From a virus: 31,085 nucleotides of DNA. How positions within the stretch are numbered: position 1 is the stretch's first letter; each line of letters starts with the position of its first letter. The DNA is taken from positions 1 to 31,085 of the IMG/VR virus record IMGVR_UViG_3300030104_001762; one strand, given 5' to 3'. The position numbers were made by a program, and so were the translations under genes. Positions 10,401-19,125 of the stretch are shown here, in pieces. Under the pieces are notes generated by a model. The model was not told the origin of the DNA and did no database searches. It worked only from the letters and a program-made list of their open reading frames with translations.

Positions 10401-13400
10401 TATCAATATCACCTCTTCTAAGTTTGGACATAAACCTACCACCAAGGTTTGTGTTTAATGGAATGTCTAATGCTGTTAATGATTTACTTATAGCTTTACC
10501 TAATCCTTTGTCAGGTTTTAAAACATATGCCATATGAGATACAGGATGTGACCACATGTTTGTCATATCTGCTGCAAACATTCTAAGTTGTTCTTCCATA
10601 ATAACTCTTGTAGTCCAAGCAATTCTTAAAAGAGTAAATGGTTTCCAGGCTTGTTGCATTACATTATTTGCCCATCTAATGTATGCTTTGTTAACTAACT
10701 GTAAACCTTCGTCTGTTGCTCTTGTAGAATAAAACATCTTAGCAAGACTTTTAGTCATAGCATTATTAGTTATATTACCTACGTTCAATGCTGTATCTAT
10801 TTGTTGTGGTGTTGTAAGTCTACTAATTATTTCAAATGATTCATCGTCAATTAATTCTGCAATAGTATCAGACGTAGTAGCATTTAGTGATTTACCTGCT
10901 AACTTTTCATATTCAGTAATTAATTCTTTTTTAGCATTTAATTGCAATTCTTTTATATAAGATGGTTTTACTTTTTTACCTGATGGAGCTTTTACTGGAA
11001 ACTCCCATTTAGATAAAAAGTTTTTAAATTGATTGTTAGTCTTTGCAAAAGAAAGTATAGGATTTCTATCTAAAGATTTTCCAAGCAACTGTGGCAAGTC
11101 TATTCTTTTTAGTCCTGTCAATGTGCTTAAACCTGTTAATTGTAGCAAAGAGTTTCTATATGTTCCTAATACTCTAAAGACTTCATTAGTATCAAACAAT
11201 GGAATGTTACCTACTAACATTTCTGACATTAACATTGCAGTTGGCTGTGCTAACTCTTGATTACCTAAGCTAACCATAAACTCTGCTATTTCATCAGCCT
11301 TGCCTGCTCTAGCTAATCCTTCTAGTTCCTGTAAATTTAGTTCTGTTTTGACCATATCAAATGCTGTATCTGCAGCTCTACTAGATGTTTTAGATGTAGA
11401 AAAACCTACATCAACAATATGGTCTCCAACAAGTGATGTCCAATACTTTCTTGCATCGTTTATTTCACCAACAAATTTTGTAATACCACCTCCTTGCATT
11501 CCTGGATATGCCTTTGATGCCATAAGTTTTTCTACTTCTCCAAATACACCTGGATTTTTTGGTGTACCATCTCCTACAAGTAATTTAAAAAATTCTTCGG
11601 TTTGTCTTAATCTAGAATATGTACCTTGTTCAGCAAACTGATTTAAAATAGCAGCATCAGTTGTTGCAAGTTTTTTATACAAATCTGCTTTAATTTGTTT
11701 TTCAAATGGAAGTGACTTAACAAGTTTCTCCATTTCTTTTAATCCTTGACTATGTGAAGCTGATGTTATAAATGTAGGACTTACTTGACCAAATATTCTT
11801 GATATGGCTGTATCTTTAAATGTACGTTTTGCTACTGCAGCAACTCCTAAGAAGTTACCCATGTCTGATAAATCTACTTTTTTACCATCTCCTGCAATCT
11901 TGCCTACACTACCAACAATCCTACCTGCATTCCTCGATACACTTCCTTTGAATGCATAGCTGTAAGGGTCTAGTCTTTTAGTAATACCACCAGTTCTAAC
12001 TTCCCTAGCAATAGCCTCTGACACATTTCCTACAGTTGGATTATCTAATATAGTACCTAATGTTGAAGGACTAGCTTCTGGCATTATCTGTCTTAAGTTT
12101 TCATAATCTAACCTACCATTAGTAACACCTTCAGATATAAACTCGTATATACCTTTACCTGCTGTTTGATGCCAGGCTTCAAAATCTGTTTTGTTTAAGG
12201 ATGGTTTTATAAATTTTTGTAATCCTGCAAATCTTTTAGCTTCATCAACTTCGTTAGCAAATGCTGCTTTAAAATTAGTAACCATTTCTTCTACATCTTT
12301 TTCTAGTTGCCAAGTTGTTTTAACACCCATAACAGAATCTTCACCTGATTTCTTAACCCATAAAGCTCTACGCTTATCTCTTCTTGCTCTACGTGCTGCT
12401 TTACCTAAAGGTGTCATCCAAGATTTATTAAAAGCTATTTGTTTTGGAGACTTGCCTTTAGCAATCCAAGTATGAACTAATTCGTGCAATATAGTGTTAT
12501 CTACTAAGTCATCCATGTTGTCATATATTTTCTGTGACCAAGCTTTTATATCTGATGATAAGTAGTTAATAAAATCTACAACTCTATCGTCTGAGCTTTT
12601 TATATACTTCGTCATTGCTACACCCATGTCTTCATCAAAGACAACATTCTTTCCAAATTTATTAAAAAATGCATTAAAATCTTTTCCTAAATATTCTCTT
12701 AAGTCTGCAACTTGTCCACCTATCATTCTTTGTACTGCTCTATCAACAAATGCACCACCCATTCCTGGTCTAATACCTTCAACAAATCTACCATCAGGAA
12801 GCATTTCAGCACCTTCATATATCTTTACGTTATTTACATACTTGTTATCAATACCTGTAGTAGCACCTTCACCTATTGCATCTCTTCTTAAAAATCTTTG
12901 AGCTTCAGCACTATTGTTTACTTGAGCGCCTTGTCTACCATTTGCTTTAGCTATATTGTTTAAGTCATCCATTGTATAAATTTCATCACCTTTTAAGATT
13001 GTTTCACCTACATCAACTACAGCTAACTCGTCATACTTACCACTGTCTTTTATAAACTCTTGTAAGCCATCTGATAAGTTAACTCTAGGTACATCGTCTG
13101 AAACTTTTACAACTTGAAATAATCTATTGCCTTGTCCTATAAGTGTTCTAGCACCTGCGTTACTACCTGCAGCAGCAGTTTCACCAACTTTAAAGACTTT
13201 ACCTGCTTTACCTAATTTACCAACCCATGCACCTACTAAGTTTGCAGGGTCTAATCCAAGTGTTACAACACCGTCAATAAGTCCTGATATAAATTTATAT
13301 CTATCTGTTCCTGGCTCTGACATTTGTACAGCAGCAACACGACCAGGACTAATTGTTACTCCTTTATATTTATTAGCTTCTAACTTTTCTCTTTGAGTTC

Positions 13401-14136
13401 CAGTAATATCAAAACCTAATTGACCTTGTATTGTTTTTTCTATAGCAGCTAATTGTCTAGGGTCTTTAATTGTTTGAGATAATTCTCTATATATATCAGT
13501 TTCTCTAGCTAGTGTTGAATTACCAAAGTATCCTCTACCAAGGTTTACTCTGTTACCTTTAGCCATTTCTCTGATAGCATACCCTGCTGTTGTAGGACCT
13601 AAGTCTTTTTTAGCTGTTTCATAATCTTGTCTAAAGTTTGCATATTTTTCTCCACCTAAAGCTAATTCCATAACTGGTTTATCAAAGCCAATCATATTAG
13701 ATAGTGTATGTAAATATGCTAAGTTAACATTCATACCATTGTCTATTAATGACCTAGCAGATGCTTGAAATGGTCTTTTAACTGTAGCTTCTGCTAAAGA
13801 ATCTAAACCAACAAACAAGTTTCTAACTAATCCTCGTCCTGCGCCTTTAGTCTGTTCCCAAAAATTTCTGTTCTTTTCTTTTTCTAATTCTACTTGTCTT
13901 TCTAATAATAAAGATATTTCAGGTGATATAGAGGAAAACCCCATAAGAGCGCTTCCAACCATAATATCCCGACCTAATACATTACCCCACTTGTTTACAA
14001 TGTCTTCTAAATTATTACCTACTTGAGGTTTTTGTCTTATAGTCTGTTTAATAGCATTGTATTTTTGCTCGCGTTCATCAGACTTACCTATAAAATTTTC
14101 TTCTAGGTCAGGGGGTTCATATGCATAAAAAGCCAT
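7453..14136 (-). CDS. Giant 2227-residue internal virion/ejection protein with HELVH zincin motif
   Basis: This is the largest gene in the window. Residues 551-555 are HELVH within NTILHELVHTWIAKGKSP, a zinc-metallopeptidase HExxH signature; a glutamate near 665-669 (IYEFISEG) could be the third ligand. The surrounding 450-700 region may be a protease-like domain. The rest is mainly long amphipathic helix, with a Gly/Ala-rich hydrophobic stretch at about 1767-1790 (ANIVAGGLIPGVGPVAQVAA) that could insert into or cross a membrane. There is no signal peptide. Size and company (wall-active proteins directly downstream, portal upstream) resemble the giant ejected proteins of T7 gp16 or N4 type, but I found no RNA-polymerase motifs. 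No Shine-Dalgarno is obvious; the start lies four bases after the previous stop. Confidence 0.8.
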   Translation of the reverse strand: MAFYAYEPPDLEENFIGKSDEREQKYNAIKQTIRQKPQVGNNLEDIVNKWGNVLGRDIMVGSALMGFSSISPEISLLLERQVELEKEKNRNFWEQTKGAGRGLVRNLFVGLDSLAEATVKRPFQASARSLIDNGMNVNLAYLHTLSNMIGFDKPVMELALGGEKYANFRQDYETAKKDLGPTTAGYAIREMAKGNRVNLGRGYFGNSTLARETDIYRELSQTIKDPRQLAAIEKTIQGQLGFDITGTQREKLEANKYKGVTISPGRVAAVQMSEPGTDRYKFISGLIDGVVTLGLDPANLVGAWVGKLGKAGKVFKVGETAAAGSNAGARTLIGQGNRLFQVVKVSDDVPRVNLSDGLQEFIKDSGKYDELAVVDVGETILKGDEIYTMDDLNNIAKANGRQGAQVNNSAEAQRFLRRDAIGEGATTGIDNKYVNNVKIYEGAEMLPDGRFVEGIRPGMGGAFVDRAVQRMIGGQVADLREYLGKDFNAFFNKFGKNVVFDEDMGVAMTKYIKSSDDRVVDFINYLSSDIKAWSQKIYDNMDDLVDNTILHELVHTWIAKGKSPKQIAFNKSWMTPLGKAARRARRDKRRALWVKKSGEDSVMGVKTTWQLEKDVEEMVTNFKAAFANEVDEAKRFAGLQKFIKPSLNKTDFEAWHQTAGKGIYEFISEGVTNGRLDYENLRQIMPEASPSTLGTILDNPTVGNVSEAIAREVRTGGITKRLDPYSYAFKGSVSRNAGRIVGSVGKIAGDGKKVDLSDMGNFLGVAAVAKRTFKDTAISRIFGQVSPTFITSASHSQGLKEMEKLVKSLPFEKQIKADLYKKLATTDAAILNQFAEQGTYSRLRQTEEFFKLLVGDGTPKNPGVFGEVEKLMASKAYPGMQGGGITKFVGEINDARKYWTSLVGDHIVDVGFSTSKTSSRAADTAFDMVKTELNLQELEGLARAGKADEIAEFMVSLGNQELAQPTAMLMSEMLVGNIPLFDTNEVFRVLGTYRNSLLQLTGLSTLTGLKRIDLPQLLGKSLDRNPILSFAKTNNQFKNFLSKWEFPVKAPSGKKVKPSYIKELQLNAKKELITEYEKLAGKSLNATTSDTIAELIDDESFEIISRLTTPQQIDTALNVGNITNNAMTKSLAKMFYSTRATDEGLQLVNKAYIRWANNVMQQAWKPFTLLRIAWTTRVIMEEQLRMFAADMTNMWSHPVSHMAYVLKPDKGLGKAISKSLTALDIPLNTNLGGRFMSKLRRGDIDIVGRQMNEELLFKQAMSRGSNGIMMREASSVDRFFKTIKRDSVTNRTKSRRQYSKGWLTELAQMADDDLMVVVANTLIGNGQRQRSSFATLDELADYLTDNLPAERLAVLSRKEDAQIAKRTYLDWSSSGDAVTNNGRNLIRGDKDRTLEFLQSYAARLYDKVGGGGGFKKYVENPKLDRNSIPNLSTISFEEALEKGYIVEINKGIVYKNAGAKDGDLPVRMVYELIDGDKTLDYIKWIADKKLEINTKTRSFSMPLNGFNSESQFDTAVKILANYAENGPDVVKVSKKLIQDTDRKSYNGIIEKLFDIFMSTPTNKLSRAPAFKQFYYRNLERMADKFEADTLAALYKNKQIMEAMPESTRKYLDTIVPKAKGQGIAVDQLESIDDLLKSTALTETEELLYSLNNRSQFTQANSLLFPFAEVHLEIAKTWTRLLTENPRKLRKLQISTETLKEGNPFNFDMLGGDAADDRPMVYTDELTNEEVFVFPLIDPILRNFFDNVEERDLGGASPRSEVNLRAVGFTSSANIVAGGLIPGVGPVAQVAAKALMPNMKETSALYEFIFPFGEPAGNTVEQAVDYLLPEWIQKLGSAISTSPESWSRAFVNTEKEVLRAKLISGAIPQGQEPRSQDEMNKILQRVKQDALIMHLIKSAAQFTFVSPSFRWELETEPGGDLYVNPKDLRDRGIDPEGRIFGFNTLQSVYGRLLGEYEDEQVATQVFTQLFGADPTALIISKSKELRRVPYTDEALDYAMENEDKYQLYPDMFYYVRPDIGTDEFIMASWVNSFDDDYLGQYAARTDLDLGEFAQLQNQAAGRMAVERYRRGITDPNSPMYVADEDIRKILITTYKNTVADYFPGYGEKPRTESPTDLGTLLKQTYQMAADPDLQDEPVIKALNIWLESYDNILQVRSTETGAVGSDPTNANWFLARDQLRQKGQELAKYYPLFTFVNESVLERILRENEDELIRYGYTYNQQIFKAEQ

Positions 14137-14140
14137 AGTG

Positions 14141-14491
14141 CTATGTTATCATAGAACTTGCTTCTTCACTGCCTCCCAGTAAGTCATTTATAGCTGCAAG
14201 AATCATATTAGTATTAGACGATTGTCCAGGGTCAACTACTTCAAATTCATCAAACACAGGATTTTGTTGCATCATAGGTGTTGCATCATTAGATGGTGCA
14301 AATACATTACCTAATTGTGGTGCTTGTGCCTGTATGTTTGTTTGTGGTGCATCAACAGGTGTTTCCATATTAACCTGTACTTCATCCTCAGGTAATAATG
14401 GTGCGCCTCTTAAAGCAGCTTCTCTAGCTGCTGAACCTTCACCTCTTTGTGCATCTATAGCAAATGCACCTTTTTTAACTCCTCGTGTCAT
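14141..14491 (-). CDS. Small Gln/Ala/Pro-rich hypothetical protein between portal and giant protein
   Basis: The 116-residue product begins MTRGVKKGAFAIDAQRGEGS. I chose the ATG at 14491 because GAGG (14498-14501) lies six bases upstream; MKM and MYQD starts further out lack this spacing. A short basic N-terminus is followed by a likely disordered segment rich in Gln, Pro, Ala and Asn (NMETPVDAPQTNIQAQAPQ) and an acidic, helical C-terminus (MILAAINDLLGGSEEASSM). Low complexity with a terminal helix is seen in scaffold-like and internal head proteins, but no family is recognised. It overlaps the preceding small gene by 17 bases. Confidence 0.62.
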   Translation of the reverse strand: MTRGVKKGAFAIDAQRGEGSAAREAALRGAPLLPEDEVQVNMETPVDAPQTNIQAQAPQLGNVFAPSNDATPMMQQNPVFDEFEVVDPGQSSNTNMILAAINDLLGGSEEASSMIT

Positions 14492-14699
14492 TTTCATCCT
14501 CAATCCATACCATTTGTAACCTTCCGTATCCTGGTACATAAACTATTGTAAGTCCGTCCATATCTAACCATTCGTTAGGATTTCTTTCTTCTTCTAACTG
14601 GTCATTAAGATATAGCTCTGCTACAGCTAATTTATCTATGTTCCATTCTTCACCCATAATTATTTGATGAAAACTACTGTTAGTTCTATCAAAATCCAT
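14475..14699 (-). CDS. Small hypothetical protein downstream of portal
   Basis: This 74-residue protein (MDFDRTNSSFHQIIMGEEWN... ending IEDENDTRS) is acidic, with a probable beta-rich C-terminal half (LTIVYVPGYGRLQMVWIED). Its ATG shares one base with the portal stop codon (TAATG at 14697-14701), so it is probably translationally coupled to the portal. Its end overlaps the next gene in another frame. No known motif, membrane span or cysteine pair is present. A head-to-tail or portal-associated role would fit the position but is not shown by the sequence. Confidence 0.62.
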   Translation of the reverse strand: MDFDRTNSSFHQIIMGEEWNIDKLAVAELYLNDQLEEERNPNEWLDMDGLTIVYVPGYGRLQMVWIEDENDTRS

Positions 14700-16447
14700 T
14701 ATGCACCACCTTGTAATAAACTTAATACATCTTGAGGTCCAGGAGGAGGTCCACCTTGTTGTGGTGCAGCTCCTGCCATTTGTGCCAACATAGCTTCCTG
14801 TTGACTTGGTTGAGGGTCTTCTGCAGTAAAATACTTCTTTAATATGCTTCCAATGTTATTTGGATTTGCATATATCTCTACTAATGCCATAGACGCTTTA
14901 GCGTCACCATTACTAGCTTGTGCTAATAATGAATCAAACATAACTTTTTCTGCACGTTCTTTAGTAATACTTTCATTTATAGACTGTAAGTTATCTAAAC
15001 CATCCATTTCACGTTGCATAGTTTCTTTATCTATAATTCCTGCTTGATATAGCTGTAATCCTGTAATTACTTTACCTGCTTCATCAAATGTAGCCATAGC
15101 ACCATACTTACGTCTTGTTAAGAAATTACCATCAATATCTGCAGATGGTGTATAGTTTTCAGAAAATGATGAACCACGTAATGTACCTACTAAAGGTTTA
15201 CGTTTATTCAAAGATAATGCATCTAACTCTAATCTTTTGTAATCTATTTCTTCTATAGCGTTTTGTAAAACTTTATGATATTCATTAACCATTGCACCAA
15301 TACCTGCTTGTAGTTCTTCTAATCCTCTACCAGTAACAAAACTATTTGGGGATATAGAATCGTCCTGTACTGGATATCCTGCAACAGTTCTTAAATGTCT
15401 TTCTATTCTTCCTACTGATTCAAATAATTGATATGGTAAGTTATTAACAGGTTTTACTACTTGTGAACCTGGAGATAGATAATTAATAGCATTTCTACCT
15501 TTTCTGTATTGACCTGATTCAATTTCACCAACAACGTTGGTTTCTGTAAATACTGCATCTTCCATAGCAATAACTGACATAACGTTTATTTTTGCCATAG
15601 CTGCCATCAAACCTATAACTTGGTCAAACTGTCCTTGTATTTGGTCAAAAGAAAATCTTTTAGCAACTACAAAAGATGGTCCTGATTGTAGTGGATTAGG
15701 TACAAAATCTACTATTTTGTTAGAAGCAACGTGTACTATGTATGTTCCTTCAGTATTTATATATTCTACAACAACTTCACCATTGTCATTAGAATTTTCC
15801 CACGAACCTTCTTGACCATAGTTTGTATATATACCTGTAGTAAAACCATAAGGTTCTTGTACTTCGTCACCTTTTTCTGCAAAATAACTTTTAAGTTCAG
15901 GATACATCCTGACTAATTTGTCTGCAGGTATGCTTCTTATAGTTACAAGCTCTTCTGCTTTTTGATTAGCACCTTGATATCCAGGAAATGTTGTATAGGG
16001 GTCACGTAATTCTGCTATTGGATATACATTGCCTTGAGGGTCTGTCTTACTTGTAATAACCCATACAGCAAAACCATACCCAGGTAGCCATCTTGCAACT
16101 TGTGGTAACTGTAAATCTAGTCCTTGAAACTGGTCGTATGATGTAACAATACGTTCTAGCTTATCTTTCTTCTTTTTATTTCTTTCACTATCTCTAGGGT
16201 TTGTGACGTGTACATCTAATGCAGGCGCTCTACCAATTTTTTGAGCAAGCCTGTCTAGTGCTGATAGTAATAAGTTTGGAGCAGGTAACATATCAGCATC
16301 CATACTTGATATAGATTGACCAAGTAATGCTTTTATACCATTTTCCCCACCATTAATAATTGCACGAAACCTTGCTCTATCAGGCAATGCCTCATCGTGC
16401 ATTTCTTTTAAGAATCTAGTTCTATCTAATATATCTTTAACTAACAT
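14699..16447 (-). CDS. Portal protein
   Basis: This 582-residue protein lies directly after the terminase large subunit (TAA then ATG at 16447-16450). Typical portal features are visible: an N-terminal helical region (residues 1-70), a beta-rich wing with VARWLPGYGFAVWVITSK and a proline-aromatic PYTTFPGYQG segment, a long stem/crown helix region (FDQVIGLMAAMAKINVMSVI), and a loop near GYPVQDDSISPNSFVTGRGL followed by LEELQAGIGAMVNEYHKVLQ, as in portals of podovirus-like and uncultured marine phages. The C-terminus is Gln/Pro/Gly-rich (PQQGGPPPGPQDVLSLLQGG). As a dodecameric ring it would be the DNA conduit and docking site for the packaging motor. The length is within the usual range. Confidence 0.86.
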   Translation of the reverse strand: MLVKDILDRTRFLKEMHDEALPDRARFRAIINGGENGIKALLGQSISSMDADMLPAPNLLLSALDRLAQKIGRAPALDVHVTNPRDSERNKKKKDKLERIVTSYDQFQGLDLQLPQVARWLPGYGFAVWVITSKTDPQGNVYPIAELRDPYTTFPGYQGANQKAEELVTIRSIPADKLVRMYPELKSYFAEKGDEVQEPYGFTTGIYTNYGQEGSWENSNDNGEVVVEYINTEGTYIVHVASNKIVDFVPNPLQSGPSFVVAKRFSFDQIQGQFDQVIGLMAAMAKINVMSVIAMEDAVFTETNVVGEIESGQYRKGRNAINYLSPGSQVVKPVNNLPYQLFESVGRIERHLRTVAGYPVQDDSISPNSFVTGRGLEELQAGIGAMVNEYHKVLQNAIEEIDYKRLELDALSLNKRKPLVGTLRGSSFSENYTPSADIDGNFLTRRKYGAMATFDEAGKVITGLQLYQAGIIDKETMQREMDGLDNLQSINESITKERAEKVMFDSLLAQASNGDAKASMALVEIYANPNNIGSILKKYFTAEDPQPSQQEAMLAQMAGAAPQQGGPPPGPQDVLSLLQGGA

Positions 16448-18388
16448 TTAACTCCATGGCGCGTTATTCCATTCTACTATATCAAAACCATCATAGCTAG
16501 GTATGTAATCAATTCCTATATCAGAATAGTGTGCTTTTTGCAACTTACGTAAAACTTTAATTGGAAACCAACTTGCCATTACTATATCAGATTTGTATGT
16601 ATTTTTTCTTTTTGCTGAAAAATATGATAGTTGTTTTCTATACATTTCTGATTTAACTTGTGATTCTGTATTTCCATACGGTAATATTATTAATTTATCT
16701 TGAAACATAGGTGCTAGTGATGTAACACCAAAATGACTATCCCATTTGTTTTTATAAGTTTCGTGACCTTCTAATATAATTCCATTTTTATTTGCATATT
16801 CTTTTATTCTAGGGTCTTGACGTATAGCTTTTTGAAAGTTGTTTTCTTCAATAACCCAATGATATAAATTATATTGTTGATGCCAATCCTTAATAACTTG
16901 TAATGCTTCTTCAATACCACCACCTTTGTTATTTTGTATATCAACCATTTGCAATAATTCATCCTCTCCGTCATCAAGTATTGCCCATAAAAAAGCTGCT
17001 TGATATCCTGAAGCAGCAGGGTCAAGACCTGCGACAAGATAAGAGTGTTGTGGAATTTGACCTACAGAAACATCTTTATTCATACATTGAGTTATAGCTT
17101 CTACATTAAATATGCTTGCACTACTTTCTCCTGGTCTATTTTGATAAACCATCTCAAATCTTTGTAAACCTCCTGTAGTCATAGAATCACGTTTTCTTGA
17201 CATTAACCATCTATATGTTCTAAAGCCTGACCACAACATACAATCTATATGTTCTTCTTCTTCTAGTTCAGGTAGTTCACAACTAGAGTCATGTGCTTCT
17301 TCAATTATTGTTTCCCATGCTTCTGAATCTAACAATGAACTGTATAAGTCATCAGGGTGTTGCCTAGAACCAATAACAATAATTGCAGTATGTTCTTCTT
17401 TACGTGATGCTAGTGTTGTTGTCCACCAATTTTTTGTATTGAGTCTTGCACGTGGTTGTGCAGTAGATGCATGGTCTTCGATGTCATCTGCAATAATTAA
17501 GTCACAGTCACGAGAAAGTATCTTGCCACCTTTACCAATACCAATCATAGTTGGTGACTTTATACCATGTACTGTTCTTGTAGATACAGTAAAACCGTTT
17601 TGTGACCAAGACTTACCTGTTCTTGTTTTTGGTTTAAATGAACCACCAGGTCCACAAAAATCTTCTTTAAGTCCTTCGTTAGATTCTAATGTATCTATTA
17701 CAGATGACACTGAGTTTTTTGCTATATCTTCGTTACCACCTACCCACATAATTCTTATGTTAGGATTTTTCATAATACGCCATATAGCAAAATGTATAAG
17801 CAATTCTGTTTTACCGTGACGAGGTGGTGACAGTATCATTTGTTGTCCACCTTCTTCTATAGCTTTGTTTAATGAATTAATCCATTTTTCGTGAAATGGT
17901 GCAGTTTCAAATCGTATACCTTTTTCTGTTAAAAAATATCTATTTCTAAAATCTTTAAATGATTCTAGTGATTCTATAGCTTCTGTTGGTACATCCCAAT
18001 CAGCTTGCGCTTTTTCTAGTTCTACGTCTTCTTGATACGCTGCAAGAAATCTTGATACTTGTGCTTTAGAAACTTTAAGAATTTTAGCTGCGTCATCTCT
18101 TGTAATGTCATCTTCCAATACTTCTTTAACAAGACCATCTTGTACGAACTTGTCATAAACATCACCACGTCTAGCTGATACTCGTCCATCTTTTGCCGTA
18201 GTTTTTTTCTTAGGAGCTTTAGCTTTGATGTTAGTTTTTTTATCTTCCAAGATATATACTTCACCATTTTTTTTAGCTCTCCATTTACGTTTATCAATTA
18301 ACTGTCTGCATTTATCTGAACAAAATTTTCTTTGACCTTTTGGGAGTAAATTACTGCACTCAGGAACAGCGCAGACAACGTTTACCAT
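16448..18388 (-). CDS. terL: Terminase large subunit with N-terminal zinc finger and helix-turn-helix
   Basis: This 646-residue packaging motor has the ATPase Walker A LSPPRHGKTE (186-195), Walker B with catalytic acid DLIIADDIED (296-305), and an RNase H-like nuclease domain with acidic residues in VAGLDPAASG (Asp456), VIEENNFQ (Glu514) and DIVMASW (Asp601). Before the motor there is a Cys4 finger (Cys6, Cys11, Cys23, Cys27), a Lys-rich linker (40-75) and a helix-turn-helix (about 86-118, ITRDDAAKILKVSKAQVSRF). These N-terminal parts are not normal for a large subunit. They could take over DNA recognition that a small subunit normally provides; no separate small subunit is evident here. The start overlaps the upstream stop by seven bases. 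Confidence 0.92.
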   Translation of the reverse strand: MVNVVCAVPECSNLLPKGQRKFCSDKCRQLIDKRKWRAKKNGEVYILEDKKTNIKAKAPKKKTTAKDGRVSARRGDVYDKFVQDGLVKEVLEDDITRDDAAKILKVSKAQVSRFLAAYQEDVELEKAQADWDVPTEAIESLESFKDFRNRYFLTEKGIRFETAPFHEKWINSLNKAIEEGGQQMILSPPRHGKTELLIHFAIWRIMKNPNIRIMWVGGNEDIAKNSVSSVIDTLESNEGLKEDFCGPGGSFKPKTRTGKSWSQNGFTVSTRTVHGIKSPTMIGIGKGGKILSRDCDLIIADDIEDHASTAQPRARLNTKNWWTTTLASRKEEHTAIIVIGSRQHPDDLYSSLLDSEAWETIIEEAHDSSCELPELEEEEHIDCMLWSGFRTYRWLMSRKRDSMTTGGLQRFEMVYQNRPGESSASIFNVEAITQCMNKDVSVGQIPQHSYLVAGLDPAASGYQAAFLWAILDDGEDELLQMVDIQNNKGGGIEEALQVIKDWHQQYNLYHWVIEENNFQKAIRQDPRIKEYANKNGIILEGHETYKNKWDSHFGVTSLAPMFQDKLIILPYGNTESQVKSEMYRKQLSYFSAKRKNTYKSDIVMASWFPIKVLRKLQKAHYSDIGIDYIPSYDGFDIVEWNNAPWS

Positions 18389-18672
18389 TTTGTTTTATTA
18401 GCCCAGTAGGCTGCTGACATTTTTCCCTTCTTAATATTTTTAGCGTGCCTAGCTTTAAAAGATTTACGTCTAGCTTTGTTCTTAGCAGATTTAGGATTTT
18501 TGCCTGCACCTGATACACCTTGTTGACCAAATCTAATAAGTTTTAATTGATGTCCTTGTTGTGCTAATACAACATGTGATTTTTTAGGATGTTTAGGTGT
18601 ACGCTTAGGTTTGTTAACACCTTTAAGTCCATGTTTTTTTAATAAAGATTTTTTACGATTAGCATGTGCCAT
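18382..18672 (-). CDS. Small Lys/Arg-rich phage protein next to terminase
   Basis: This 96-residue, strongly basic protein starts MAHANRKKSLLKKHGLKG. It contains the block IRFGQQGVSGAGKNPKSAKN and ends RKSFKARHAKNIKKGKMSAA then YWANKTKW, a motif that I recognise as recurring in small phage proteins encoded near terminase (possibly the DUF6321 group, not certain). There are no cysteines or membrane spans. Its ATG shares a base with the stop of the preceding basic gene (18672), and its end overlaps the terminase start. Extreme basicity suggests DNA or RNA contact, for instance with packaged DNA; no function is established. Confidence 0.75.
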   Translation of the reverse strand: MAHANRKKSLLKKHGLKGVNKPKRTPKHPKKSHVVLAQQGHQLKLIRFGQQGVSGAGKNPKSAKNKARRKSFKARHAKNIKKGKMSAAYWANKTKW

Positions 18673-18866
18673 TATCTTTTGCTCCTAGTAGCCCGTGACT
18701 TTTGTACTTTTTTTAAATCTATTCTTTTACCTTCTTTATAAGCCTTAGCTGTAGCTCGAATCTCACGTGCCACAGACGCTTTAGAACGTTTTTTATTCTG
18801 TAAATACTTAGCAGGTACACCCTTCTCATATTTAACTTTACGCCTACTTCTTTTTTTTGGAGGCAC
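18672..18866 (-). CDS. Very basic 64-residue phage protein
   Basis: The product starts MPPKKRSRRKVKYEKGVPAK and ends VQKSRATRSKR; about half of its residues are Lys, Arg or small. The segment YLQNKKRSKASVAREIRATA followed by KAYKEGKRIDL resembles a recurring phage family with a Y-K-x-G-K/R motif, usually found beside DUF5824-like genes as here. The start is GTG at 18866, with AAGGG about eight bases upstream; there is no in-frame ATG near. It overlaps the upstream gene by 23 bases and touches the next one by a TAATG junction. Function unknown. Confidence 0.68.
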   Translation of the reverse strand: MPPKKRSRRKVKYEKGVPAKYLQNKKRSKASVAREIRATAKAYKEGKRIDLKKVQKSRATRSKR

Positions 18867-19125
18867 GTTTTTTACCCTTCTTCTTTAAATCATTATCTTG
18901 TGAATGACCACCTTTTATAAAACTATTTACTCTACCCATAGCCCATGCAGCCATACTTGCTGATTTGCTACCACTAGATAAATAAGCACCTTGACCTCTT
19001 CTATATACTTGAGCTAACTGTCCGTATGTATATTTTGATTTTGACGCTTTAGCTTGCAAAGTTTTTTTAGTCTTTGCATTAATAGGTTTTCTTTTAGGTT
19101 TTTTCTTAGGAGCGATAAGCACCAC
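18844..19125 (-). CDS. DUF5824-like small basic phage protein
   Basis: The central part reads YGQLAQVYRRGQGAYLSSGS followed by KSASMAAWAMGRVNSFIKGG and HSQDNDLKK. This R-G-x-G-A-Y-x-S-S-G-S ... W-A-x-x-R-V-N-S pattern is what I know from the DUF5824 group of phage proteins, whose function is not established. N- and C-termini are Lys-rich. No ATG is available before the conserved part: GTG at 19125 (used here) or 19122 follows GGAAAG closely, while TTG at 19149 would add eight residues but has no Shine-Dalgarno. The gene overlaps the preceding HiPIP-like gene by about 20 bases in another frame. Confidence 0.72.
   Translation of the reverse strand: MVLIAPKKKPKRKPINAKTKKTLQAKASKSKYTYGQLAQVYRRGQGAYLSSGSKSASMAAWAMGRVNSFIKGGHSQDNDLKKKGKKRASKKKK

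Noticed and set aside
7453-14136. N4-type virion RNA polymerase in the giant protein
   Set aside because: I looked for T7-like polymerase motifs (T-x-x-G-R and the K-x3-YG helix) and did not find a convincing set.
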